From GCA-002712045 sp028112705 (GTDB taxonomy: Bacteria; Pseudomonadota; Alphaproteobacteria; Rhodobacterales; Rhodobacteraceae), in assembly GCA_028112705.1 (NCBI GenBank), contig JAOGYN010000001.1, positions 1 to 64,000 on the forward strand: 64,000 bases of DNA. Direction: 5' to 3'. Of the stretch, positions 36,128-44,737 are shown piece after piece. The position numbers were made by a program, and so were the translations under genes. Position 1 is the first letter of the stretch; each line of letters opens with the position of its first letter. Below the pieces are notes generated by a model, which ran no database searches, had not been told where the DNA came from, and saw nothing but the letters and a program-made list of their open reading frames with translations.

Positions 36128-36583
36128 ATGGATGCTACATTAACTACAAAATCGGATATTGAGGATATTCAAAGACGAATACCTCATAGGTATCCTTTCC
36201 TTTTTATTGATTTAGTTAAAAACATTGAACTAAATAAAAGTGCAGTTGGTGTGAAGAATGTTACATTTAATGAACCCCATTTCCAGGGACATTTCCCAAA
36301 AAAACCAATAATGCCTGGTGTCACTATTGTTGAAGCAATGGCGCAAACCTCGGCTGTTCTTGTTTCTCATTCGTTGGGCACTTTAGATAAAGAGTTATTA
36401 GTATATTTCATGACCTTGGATAATTGTCGGTTCCGAAAAGTTGTTTGTCCTGGGGATGTTTTGGAGCTTCATGTTAATGTTCTAAGAAAAGGTTCAAGAA
36501 TTTGGAAATTTGAAGGAAAAGCTATAGTTAGTGAAAAAATTGTGGCTGAGGCTATTTTTTCGGCAATGTTAGAAAAAACTTAA
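36128..36583 (+). CDS. fabZ: 3-hydroxyacyl-ACP dehydratase FabZ
   Basis: A 151-residue hot-dog fold dehydratase of fatty acid synthesis. It has RIPHRYPFLFIDLV near the N-terminus, and the catalytic histidine in FQGHFPKKPIMPGVTIVEAMAQ with the Glu in the following helix. It starts at ATG 36128 after AAAGGAATTAAG. It is followed within 15 bases by lpxA, consistent with the competition between FabZ and lipid A enzymes for 3-hydroxyacyl-ACP. Confidence 0.97.
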   Translation: MDATLTTKSDIEDIQRRIPHRYPFLFIDLVKNIELNKSAVGVKNVTFNEPHFQGHFPKKPIMPGVTIVEAMAQTSAVLVSHSLGTLDKELLVYFMTLDNCRFRKVVCPGDVLELHVNVLRKGSRIWKFEGKAIVSEKIVAEAIFSAMLEKT

Positions 36584-36598
36584 GGTGATTAATAGATA

Positions 36599-37408
36599 AT
36601 GAGTATTCATGACACTGCAAAGATACATTCTTCTGCAATTATTAATAGCGGCGCAGTAGTGGGACCAAATTGTGACATCGGTCCATTTTCTGTAATTGGG
36701 AATGAGGTAGTATTAAAAAATAATGTTATTATAAAATCACATGTTGTAATTTCTGGTATGACCACAATTGATGAAGAAACATCAATTTTTCCTTTTGCCT
36801 CAATTGGTGAAATCCCACAAGATTTGAAATACAATGGTGAAAAGACTAGTTTAATCATAGGTAAGAGAAATAAAATTCGTGAAAATGTTACTATGAACCC
36901 AGGAACAAGAGGTGGTGGTGGAGTAACAACTGTTGGAGATGATTGCCTGTTTATGACTGGTGCTCACGTCGGACATGACGTAAAATTAGGCAACAGAATA
37001 GTAATAGCTAATCAATCTGCGCTAGCGGGACATTGCGTCATTGCTGACGACGTTATTATTGGTGGCTTATCAGGTGTTCATCAGTTTGTTCGCATAGGTA
37101 AGGGGGCCATTATAGGGGCATTATCGATGGTTACAAATGATGTTGTTCCTTATGGTATGGTTGCTGGTGAACGCGGTAGTTTAAGAGGGTTAAATATTAT
37201 TGGTTTGAAGAGAAAGGGTATTTCGAAATCAGAAATTTCAGAAATTAAAATATATTTTAATAAGTTGTTTAAGGGTAGTGGAGTATTGAGGGAAAATGCG
37301 CAAAATATTTTCAACAATAATCCAGAGATTTCGGAAATTAATGATATGGTGGAGTTTGTACTTTCACAAACAAATCGTTCTTTTTTAACTATGGAAAAAT
37401 CTAATTGA
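36599..37408 (+). CDS. lpxA: UDP-N-acetylglucosamine acyltransferase LpxA
   Basis: A 269-residue left-handed beta-helix acyltransferase, the first step of lipid A synthesis. Hexapeptide repeats run over residues about 5-190. The catalytic histidine is probably in MTGAHVGHDVKLGN, and the segment IRENVTMNPGTRGGGGVTTVGDD is characteristic. The C-terminal helical domain follows. Its stop overlaps the lpxI start (TTGA). Together with LpxB, LpxD and LpxI this shows the cell makes lipopolysaccharide. Confidence 0.96.
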   Translation: MSIHDTAKIHSSAIINSGAVVGPNCDIGPFSVIGNEVVLKNNVIIKSHVVISGMTTIDEETSIFPFASIGEIPQDLKYNGEKTSLIIGKRNKIRENVTMNPGTRGGGGVTTVGDDCLFMTGAHVGHDVKLGNRIVIANQSALAGHCVIADDVIIGGLSGVHQFVRIGKGAIIGALSMVTNDVVPYGMVAGERGSLRGLNIIGLKRKGISKSEISEIKIYFNKLFKGSGVLRENAQNIFNNNPEISEINDMVEFVLSQTNRSFLTMEKSN

Positions 37409-38244
37409 ATAAAAATAATAGTAAAATAGCAATTATTTCTGGGTCAGGTTTATTACCTATGATCTTATCTCAAAAAATGCTGAAAGAGCATATAGAACAT
37501 TGTTTAGTTTATTTTACTAGTTTTCCACCAGAGTGGGTGTCGAGCGAAACAAGTGTAATAAAAGCAAATTTTGAGCGAATAGGTAAGTTGTTTAATCAAC
37601 TAAGATTGAACAAAGTTGATAAAATTGTATTTGCAGGTGCTCTTGATAGGCCAACTTTGAACTTAGAAACTGCAGATGATAAGTTTTTGTCATTAGCTAA
37701 AGTGATTTTACCAGCAATGAATGGCGGCGATGATCAAATATTGAGCCTTGTAGTGAAAATCTTCCAAGATGAAGGATTTGAAGTTCTCGCATCGGAAAAA
37801 ATTGAACCTGACCTTTTGGTTTCCGCTGACGTTCTTACCGATAGGAAGCCAACGATACAGGATTTCGAAGATATTGATCGGGCAAAATCAATAGTGAATG
37901 CCATCGGTTTAGTAGATGTTGGTCAAGCTTCAGTTGTGTCCTGCGGCATGTGCTTAGGAGTTGAAACAGCCCAAGGGACCGAACAGATGTTAAACTTTGT
38001 CAAGCAGACTTTAAATGGGCGACAAATAGTTAATCAGTCTTCGAGTGGTGTTTTATTTAAGGGACCAAAAGCCAATCAAAGTCTTTTAGTTGATTTTCCA
38101 ACAATTGGCCCAGAAACTATATTACAGTTAGCTGAGGCTAAACTAAATGGTGTAGCAATTAGTGAAAATGGTGTTTTTATTCTTGATCTGGATAAAACGA
38201 TATCACTTGCAAATAAGCATGGCTTATTTCTCTTAGTTGTCTGA
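37405..38244 (+). CDS. lpxI: UDP-2,3-diacylglucosamine pyrophosphatase LpxI
   Basis: A 279-residue LpxI (DUF1009), the alphaproteobacterial replacement for LpxH, forming lipid X from UDP-2,3-diacylglucosamine. It begins with KIAIISGSGLLPMIL. The C-terminal domain includes VDVGQASVVSCGMCLGVETAQGTEQM and KGPKANQSLLVDFPTIGPETI, diagnostic for the family and containing the catalytic Asp (LLVDFPTIG). The start is TTG 37405, overlapping lpxA by four bases. Confidence 0.95.
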   Translation: MNKNNSKIAIISGSGLLPMILSQKMLKEHIEHCLVYFTSFPPEWVSSETSVIKANFERIGKLFNQLRLNKVDKIVFAGALDRPTLNLETADDKFLSLAKVILPAMNGGDDQILSLVVKIFQDEGFEVLASEKIEPDLLVSADVLTDRKPTIQDFEDIDRAKSIVNAIGLVDVGQASVVSCGMCLGVETAQGTEQMLNFVKQTLNGRQIVNQSSSGVLFKGPKANQSLLVDFPTIGPETILQLAEAKLNGVAISENGVFILDLDKTISLANKHGLFLLVV

Positions 38245-38252
38245 TATATATA

Positions 38253-39437
38253 GTGGATAATAAAATATATATTATAGCAGGTGAAAAATCAGGTGATAAA
38301 TTAGGATCTGATTTAATGGTTAATTTAAATTTGATTAATAGTGACTTCGTATTTTGTGGAGTGGGCGGACCATTAATGCAAGCAGAAGGATTGGTCTCTA
38401 TTTTCCCAATGGAAGAATTATCTTTAATGGGTATTTTTGAAATCTTACCAAAATTACCTCGATTATTTCATTTACGTGATACTGTGGTAAAGAATATAAT
38501 CTCATCAGAGGTTAGCTGCCTAATAACCATCGATAGTCCCGAATTTTCATTCAGTGTTTCAAGAAAAGTAAAAAAATATGTACCAAATTTAAAAATCATT
38601 CATTATGTTGCGCCTTCATTGTGGGCGTGGAGGCCAAAGAGAGGGTATAAAATTGCAAAGTTTATTGATCATATTCTAGCTTTATTTCCTTTTGAGCCAA
38701 AGATTATGCAAGAGTTTGGGATCTCTTGTGATTTTGTTGGCCACCCAATCTCCTCTATGCCAACCTATAATGAAAATGAATTATCTATCATACGTAATAA
38801 ACTAAATATTGAGGATAATGAATTGTTACTTGTGGTTTTGCCTGGTTCAAGAGTTAGTGAAATTAAACGCTTATTACCTATTTTTTTGAAATCTTTAGAA
38901 ATACTAAATACAAAGATCACAAATATTAAAATCATACTTCCGGCTATAGGATCTACTGTTCATCTCATAGAGAAATATTTAGAGTCATCACTTATCGATA
39001 TAGAGGTATTTTCTGAAAATGACTTGACTGCTGAGGAATTTGAAACACTTAAATTTGAGCTTTTTTGTGTTGCAGATTTTGCTTTAGCTGCTTCTGGTAC
39101 GGTTACTTTAGAACTTGCTGCAGCTAAAACCCCAATGATCGTTGGTTATGATGTTAATTTCTTTTCTAGAATTATTTTGAAATTTTTATTAAAAATAGAT
39201 TCTATTTCTCTTGTGAACATTATTTTAAATCGAAAATTAGTTCCTGAACTTTTGGGTAAGGAATGTAAGCCAAAATTAATTGCAGGTGCTCTCATTAATT
39301 TGATTGAAGATGACAATCTTGCCTCTAATCAAAAATCTGGTTTGTTGGAAGTGATTAGAATTTTAGGTGGTGGAACAACTCATGTGTCAAACCTAGCAGC
39401 TTATTCAATAAATAAATTCTTAAAAATTAACCTTTGA
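38253..39437 (+). CDS. lpxB: Lipid A disaccharide synthase LpxB
   Basis: A 394-residue GT19 glycosyltransferase that joins lipid X to UDP-diacylglucosamine at the inner face of the cytoplasmic membrane. Family segments are IIAGEKSGDKLG, FCGVGGPLMQAEGL, HYVAPSLWAWRPKRGYKIAKFIDHILALFPFEP and LPGSRVSEIKRLLP. The start is GTG 38253, eight bases after lpxI. It is the last gene of the pyrH-lpxB string; 79 bases separate it from glnE. Confidence 0.96.
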   Translation: MDNKIYIIAGEKSGDKLGSDLMVNLNLINSDFVFCGVGGPLMQAEGLVSIFPMEELSLMGIFEILPKLPRLFHLRDTVVKNIISSEVSCLITIDSPEFSFSVSRKVKKYVPNLKIIHYVAPSLWAWRPKRGYKIAKFIDHILALFPFEPKIMQEFGISCDFVGHPISSMPTYNENELSIIRNKLNIEDNELLLVVLPGSRVSEIKRLLPIFLKSLEILNTKITNIKIILPAIGSTVHLIEKYLESSLIDIEVFSENDLTAEEFETLKFELFCVADFALAASGTVTLELAAAKTPMIVGYDVNFFSRIILKFLLKIDSISLVNIILNRKLVPELLGKECKPKLIAGALINLIEDDNLASNQKSGLLEVIRILGGGTTHVSNLAAYSINKFLKINL

Positions 39438-39516
39438 CGTAATCCTTTTTTGCAATGTAGTCTCATTTTAAAGCACTGGAAAAAATCAGAATAGATATCT
39501 TAACAGGCGTTATTTT

Positions 39517-42276
39517 ATGTTTTTAAAAAAAAATACTAGAAATTTTCCAATACCATTTAATAAAAAATCTGGAATTGAAGTTGCAAACCTTTATCATGAA
39601 TTACCTAGTGAGTTCAAAGAACTTATTACAGGCATCGCTGGTTGCAGCCCCTATCTAAAAGACCTGCTCATAAAATATAGAAACTGGTTGTTTGAAAGAT
39701 TATCTAACGATCCAAGTTCCATTATAGATGAGCTAAATAATGATTTAATTCTTTCCAAGGATCTATTTAAATCACTTCGAATTGCCAAATCAAAAATGGC
39801 TCTTTGGACAGCATTATGTGATTTAGGGGGGTATTGGGATTTGGATGAAATTACCAATAATTTAACTAAATTCGCAGATTTGGCTGTTAAGCATTGTATG
39901 GATTATGAGTTTAAAAGATCACTTAAATTTAAAAAATTGAAAACTCAATCTGGCAAATTAAAAGACTCTGGCTGGGTGGCTATTGCAATGGGTAAAATGG
40001 GAGCTTTTGAATTAAATTATTCATCTGATATTGATTTAATTTTTTTATTTGATGAGACGGTGTTTGCTCCTGAAGAGTTTGAGGATGTAAGGATGGTTTT
40101 TATTAGAATGACGAGATCAATCAATAAAATATTAAACGATACTTCTAGCTCAGGCTATGTGTTTAGAACTGACTTTAGGCTCCGGCCAAATCCTAGCGTC
40201 ACACCAATTTGTTTATCCATGGATTCAGCTATGCGATATTATGAAAGTTTGGGTAGAGCCTGGGAGAGAGCAGCTTTTATTAAAGCTCGAGCCTGTGCTG
40301 GTGATATAAATGCAGGAGAGGTTTTTTTAAAAAAACTCCGACCATTTGTTTGGAGGAAACATTTGGATTTCGCTGCAATTAAAGAAGCTCATGATATTAG
40401 ATTGAAAATAAAAGAAAATAATTTAAAGAATGGGGATGATAAGTTTTTTGGACGGAATATAAAATTAAGTGAAGGTGGTATCCGTGATATTGAATTTTTT
40501 GCACAGACCAGACAAATTATTGCTGGTGGAAGAGATGATACTTTACGTTCACCAAAAACATGTGCAGCCTTAGTCGACTTAACGAAAAGTGGATGGGTTA
40601 CAGAAGAGGATCGAGATGTTTTAACAAAAGCTTATAAATATTTTCGAATTGTTGAACATAGACTGCAAATGATCAATGATATTCAAACCCATGATTTACC
40701 AATGTCACTTGCTGGCTTGCAACGAGTCGCTTTGTTCATGGGAATAAGTAAGGGCTTGGATCTAAAAAGAGAAATTGAATTAAATTTGGATCGAGTTAGC
40801 AGAATTACTAAAAGATTTTTCTCTCCTCAGGTTCATGATCATAGAATTTTGGATGAATACCATGATATAAGTGATGATTGGTTGAACTACCCAGCATTAA
40901 GGTCTGATAAGGCAAAAGAAATTTTTAGAAAGATTAGGCCAGTAATAATTGAGAAAGCAGTCAAGGCAGGTAATCCTGAAATTACATTGACTAGGTTCTC
41001 TAAATTTTTGGAAGGTTTACCTTCTGGTGTCCAATTATTTAGTTTGTTTGATACTAATCCAGAGTTAATTAACTTGTTATTAGATATATGCACTTCTGGT
41101 GAAAAATTATCCAACTATTTGGCGAGAAACTCTAAAGTATTTGATTCTGTTTTAGATGGTAATTTTTTTAACGAGTTACAATTCGATCAAAAGTTTAATC
41201 TTATGCTGCATGAAAAATTGAAAAATGCTTTTGATTATGAGGATAAGTTAAATTTAGCTCGTGCAATACATAATGAATTCCATTTTAGAATTGGCGTTCA
41301 TTATTTAAGAGGTTTGATAAACTCTGAAGAAGTATCTTGTTGTTATTCGAATTTAGCTAACAGTATTTTAAGGGAGATTTGGTTAATTTGTTGTGTCGAC
41401 TTTTCACTAAAATATGGCTCTTTACCAGGAAATGGAGCTGTAGTTTTGGGATTGGGTTCCCTTGGTGCCCAATCAATGAGTGCTAATTCAGACGTTGATT
41501 TAATCTTGATTTATGATGCGCTTAATGAAAACTCATCAACTGGTAATAAGCCTTTGGATACGCCTGTTTATTATTCAAGGCTTACTCAGAAATTTTTAAC
41601 AGCTATTGTGACTAAGATGCCCGATGGAACAATATACAAAGTAGATATGAGGTTGCGCCCATCTGGTAATAAAGGACCTGTTGCTACTTCTTTGAGCTCA
41701 TTTATGAGATATCAATTAGAGGATGCTTGGATGTGGGAACGTTTAGCGTTTACAAGGGCTAGAGTTGTCTGTGGAGATAGCAACTTACAAAAAGAGTTAG
41801 AGTCGTTCCGAAGAACAGTCATCAATCAGGGTATTAACCAAAGTAATATATTTTCTGAAATAGGTTCATTAAGAAGGAAAATTAATAAAAACTTTATTGA
41901 TACAGACGAATTCCCTTGGGACATAAAAAAAGGTCTTGGAGGGATTTTTGATTTACAACTCTTAGGGCAAGGTTGTGCATTATCTTTTAATATTGAAAGT
42001 TATGATACAAAAGTGCATCTTTCCTCTCTTCATAAACTTACAAATTGGTCGAAGTCTGATGGTGAAAAGATATTAAATTTATACGAATTGATGGTAAAGT
42101 TGAGTCAAATTTTTGCATTAATTGGTGGTTATAAGGACTTAAATATGCCACTTGCTAAATTTACTCATAATTTAGTGTTGCGTGAAACAAAAATAGACAG
42201 CATTGAAGCTTTAAAGAATGACTTGGAAGTATCAAGAAAATGGGTAGCTGATATTATTACTAAAAAATTGAAATGA
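39517..42276 (+). CDS. glnE: Glutamine synthetase adenylyltransferase / adenylyl-removing enzyme
   Basis: A 919-residue bifunctional enzyme that adds and removes AMP on glutamine synthetase in response to PII. Two nucleotidyltransferase domains are visible: N-terminal adenylyl-removase with NYSSDIDLIFLFD near residue 170, and C-terminal adenylyltransferase with SANSDVDLILIYD near 660. Helical linkers contain the SEGGIRDIEFFAQ and KGLGGIFDLQLLGQ regulatory motifs. It is slightly short (usual 940-990). The start is ATG 39517. Confidence 0.96.
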   Translation: MFLKKNTRNFPIPFNKKSGIEVANLYHELPSEFKELITGIAGCSPYLKDLLIKYRNWLFERLSNDPSSIIDELNNDLILSKDLFKSLRIAKSKMALWTALCDLGGYWDLDEITNNLTKFADLAVKHCMDYEFKRSLKFKKLKTQSGKLKDSGWVAIAMGKMGAFELNYSSDIDLIFLFDETVFAPEEFEDVRMVFIRMTRSINKILNDTSSSGYVFRTDFRLRPNPSVTPICLSMDSAMRYYESLGRAWERAAFIKARACAGDINAGEVFLKKLRPFVWRKHLDFAAIKEAHDIRLKIKENNLKNGDDKFFGRNIKLSEGGIRDIEFFAQTRQIIAGGRDDTLRSPKTCAALVDLTKSGWVTEEDRDVLTKAYKYFRIVEHRLQMINDIQTHDLPMSLAGLQRVALFMGISKGLDLKREIELNLDRVSRITKRFFSPQVHDHRILDEYHDISDDWLNYPALRSDKAKEIFRKIRPVIIEKAVKAGNPEITLTRFSKFLEGLPSGVQLFSLFDTNPELINLLLDICTSGEKLSNYLARNSKVFDSVLDGNFFNELQFDQKFNLMLHEKLKNAFDYEDKLNLARAIHNEFHFRIGVHYLRGLINSEEVSCCYSNLANSILREIWLICCVDFSLKYGSLPGNGAVVLGLGSLGAQSMSANSDVDLILIYDALNENSSTGNKPLDTPVYYSRLTQKFLTAIVTKMPDGTIYKVDMRLRPSGNKGPVATSLSSFMRYQLEDAWMWERLAFTRARVVCGDSNLQKELESFRRTVINQGINQSNIFSEIGSLRRKINKNFIDTDEFPWDIKKGLGGIFDLQLLGQGCALSFNIESYDTKVHLSSLHKLTNWSKSDGEKILNLYELMVKLSQIFALIGGYKDLNMPLAKFTHNLVLRETKIDSIEALKNDLEVSRKWVADIITKKLK

Positions 42277-42296
42277 AAACAGATAGGTCGTGAAGA

Positions 42297-42572
42297 ATGA
42301 ATAAAGGTAAATTATCAGAGGATCCACGTGGATTGTTGTTTGAGGCTTATAGAATTACTGGGATTACTTTGCCAGAATGTAAGGCAATTTTTTTAGATTG
42401 GGCTTTGGGATTAGATATAAGTATTGATCAGATAGGGGCAATTAAATCTGCATTGAAGGAATACCAGAAAAACAATCCCAATCATCCTATGACAAAAGTA
42501 TTATTGGAAGGGTTGGAAATTCAAAATAAGCCTGCAAAGAGACGAGGAGGGTGGTCTTCTAGGAGACATTAA
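42297..42572 (+). CDS. Conserved small alphaproteobacterial protein of unknown function
   Basis: A 91-residue soluble protein 20 bases after glnE on the same strand. The N-terminal EDPRGLLFEAYRITGITLPECKAIFLDWALGL is a pattern I recognise as recurrent in alphaproteobacterial genomes without an assigned function. A second helix pair follows, and the C-terminus is a basic, disordered-looking tail (KPAKRRGGWSSRRH). It ends four bases into the convergent TPR-sulfotransferase gene. A nucleic-acid or ribosome contact through the tail is only a guess. Confidence 0.75.
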   Translation: MNKGKLSEDPRGLLFEAYRITGITLPECKAIFLDWALGLDISIDQIGAIKSALKEYQKNNPNHPMTKVLLEGLEIQNKPAKRRGGWSSRRH

Positions 42573-44503
42573 TTAAAACTGGAAATTTCCCATGGTTCAA
42601 AGCAACCTGTTTGGTCTAATATTCTATACATTGGTTGCAAATGCTTTTCGTACCTCTCCCAGCCAGAAACAGATGATTTATAAATTTTGCTTCTAACCTG
42701 ACCAATACTTGCTGTTTGTACTGTTCTTTTATTTTTATGGAATTCTAACACTTTTGGTTCCCATGATAAATTACAATAATCAATCATCGACTTGCTTAGG
42801 TCTTCTTGATTGGAAACAAGTTTATCATAATCACATCGAAATATCTCGTTGGGAAATAAAGAGTACCAGTGATGCATTAATTGCCTGTATTGGTAATAAA
42901 AATTGGCCAGTTCTTTTTGATCATAAGCAAATCCATTACCAGCAGACACGAAGTTATTTCGATAATTTGATAAACATGTGTCCATTGGGTTTCTGATTAG
43001 GTGTATAATTTTAGCATTAGGTAAGATTGCTTTTATCAAACCTATCCAAGCAAAGTTAATAGGCATTTTATCTGTCACGTGAGGTGCGTGTTCATCAATA
43101 AGATTGAGTTGTTCTAAATACTTTGTTGTAAAGAGGTTTGGATTGAAATCCTTCCAAGACTCTTGGTTATCAAACCTTTTGATGCAGAAACGATTTAAGA
43201 ACGGAATTTCTCCTCCACCCGTAACTTTGGAATGGGAAGATAAAATTTGCTCAACCAATGTTGTCCCTGATCTGTTCATGCCCAAAATAAAAATAGGTTT
43301 TGTACTTTTATCACCAAAATTTTTAACAGTATTAATCCATTTTTTATTTAGGGTTTTCTTAACGTCTACAATAATCTTATTGAATTTATTTGAATCATAG
43401 TTTAGCTCCTGTCGCCTAGATTGATTAGCACGTTTATATGCATAAAAAGCTTTATCGTATTCTCCAATGTCATGAAACGCTTTACCCAAAGAGAATCCAA
43501 GATTTATTGTATCGTTCACATTTAAAGTTTTTGTATTATAAATTTCTTCCATTTTTATGAAAATTTCATCTGATTCCTTAAATTTATGTATAGAACTTAA
43601 CAAGCGATAAGCTTCAAAATAATTTGGTTCTTGCCGTATCAATCTTGTCAATAAATCAATACTTTCCTCTAGGTTTCCAATCCTGGCTTGAAGTTCTGCC
43701 ATCAGTAATTGTAATGGAGGAGATCGAGAAACTTGGCTTGAACTTCCTTTCAGTAATTGCATGGCTTTTTCAGTTTGGTCATCAGCTGCCAACGCATTAA
43801 GATAATTTGTAAAAATTTCCATATCTGTTGATGAGATTTCTAAAGCAATCTTAAACTGTTTGATTGATTTTTTATATTCCCCATCTTGAGAAAGTAGCAC
43901 ACCGTAGGAGTTGAGTGCGTTTAAATAACTTGGATCAAGAAATAATGCTTGTTTAAAAGCTTTTTTAGCTTCACCAAATGAATTTTTTGATTTTTTAGCA
44001 TTCCCTAGAGAATTCCAGGCTATGAGGTTTTTAGGGTTTTCCTCTAATGTTCGTTCAAGTTGAATGATTGCTTCATCAGTATTCCCAGCTAATAATAGAG
44101 CTGATCCTAAATTGCATCTCGCTTCATTATATTTTTTATTTAATCGTAAAGCAGTTTTAAAGTTGGGAATAGCCTTTCCTGGTTTTTGAAGATTTATGTA
44201 AGATATTCCAATAATGTTATATACGATAGCGTTATTTGGATATTTTACAGTCAAATTTTGTGCTAAATCGAGTGCTGTTTTAAAATCCCCCCTTTGTACT
44301 GCATTTATCACTATATTTAATTCATCTTGTACTCTGCTTGGTAAACTAATAGCGTTTATTTTCTTGATTTTGTTTAACCCTGCTTTTGCCGCCGAGTGTT
44401 TTGGAAATTGATTTAAAATTTTACTAAACAATTCCGCAGCCAAAATTAAATTATCAGCTTTAATGGCTTTATTCGCTTTTAATAATAATTCTTTTGGGGT
44501 CAT
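42569..44503 (-). CDS. TPR-repeat sulfotransferase
   Basis: A 644-residue two-part protein. Residues about 1-350 are at least nine tetratricopeptide repeats (for example AWNSLGNAKKSKNSFGEAKKAFKQALFLDPSYLNALNSYG). Residues about 395-640 are a sulfotransferase domain: the PAPS 5'-phosphosulfate loop FILGMNRSGTTLVEQILSSH, and the 3'-phosphate motif IHLIRNPMDTCLSNYRNNF. Such TPR-sulfotransferases are frequent in marine bacteria and may sulfate polysaccharides, lipids or proteins; the acceptor is unknown. There is no signal peptide. It is oriented opposite to both neighbours. Confidence 0.88.
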   Translation of the reverse strand: MTPKELLLKANKAIKADNLILAAELFSKILNQFPKHSAAKAGLNKIKKINAISLPSRVQDELNIVINAVQRGDFKTALDLAQNLTVKYPNNAIVYNIIGISYINLQKPGKAIPNFKTALRLNKKYNEARCNLGSALLLAGNTDEAIIQLERTLEENPKNLIAWNSLGNAKKSKNSFGEAKKAFKQALFLDPSYLNALNSYGVLLSQDGEYKKSIKQFKIALEISSTDMEIFTNYLNALAADDQTEKAMQLLKGSSSQVSRSPPLQLLMAELQARIGNLEESIDLLTRLIRQEPNYFEAYRLLSSIHKFKESDEIFIKMEEIYNTKTLNVNDTINLGFSLGKAFHDIGEYDKAFYAYKRANQSRRQELNYDSNKFNKIIVDVKKTLNKKWINTVKNFGDKSTKPIFILGMNRSGTTLVEQILSSHSKVTGGGEIPFLNRFCIKRFDNQESWKDFNPNLFTTKYLEQLNLIDEHAPHVTDKMPINFAWIGLIKAILPNAKIIHLIRNPMDTCLSNYRNNFVSAGNGFAYDQKELANFYYQYRQLMHHWYSLFPNEIFRCDYDKLVSNQEDLSKSMIDYCNLSWEPKVLEFHKNKRTVQTASIGQVRSKIYKSSVSGWERYEKHLQPMYRILDQTGCFEPWEISSFN

Positions 44504-44594
44504 AATTTCTTTTTAATTTTTCCATTTTTGTTAAACGTTTAAGTATTATATGGCAAGGTAAGTATTTAAGTTTTTGAATTTTGCTGTGTTTCTG

Positions 44595-44623
44595 TTGACA
44601 ATTCATTTTAGCGATAGCATAAG
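44595..44623 (+). promoter_or_regulatory. Probable sigma-70 promoter of rplU-rpmA
   Basis: A perfect -35 hexamer TTGACA at 44595-44600, a 17-base spacer and CATAAG at 44618-44623 as a moderate -10. It is 115 bases upstream of the rplU start and matches the expected strong promoter of a ribosomal protein operon. The -10 is imperfect, so the exact start site is uncertain. Confidence 0.5.
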
Positions 44624-44647
44624 CTGATCTTTGTTATACACGAAGCA

Positions 44648-44663
44648 TGCTCGGAAGAGAGCA
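44648..44663 (+). other. Hairpin in the rplU 5' leader
   Basis: A five-base stem TGCTC/GAGCA with loop GGAAGA inside the roughly 110-base untranslated leader of rplU. The leader is noticeably more GC-rich than its surroundings (for example GAGGCCGACAAACGCGG before the start), suggesting selection for RNA structure. It could be an autogenous control element; I cannot match it to a named leader family. Confidence 0.35.
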
Positions 44664-44737
44664 CGCAGTTTTAGGCGCTGATTACAGCTAAACATCCAAA
44701 GTGAGGCCGACAAACGCGGAAAGATAAGGAAATCGCT

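Noticed and set aside
44641..44737. tRNA or other small RNA gene in the rplU leader
   Set aside because: A small stem and GC-rich blocks exist, but no cloverleaf or T-loop GTTCRA element could be traced; an mRNA leader is simpler.
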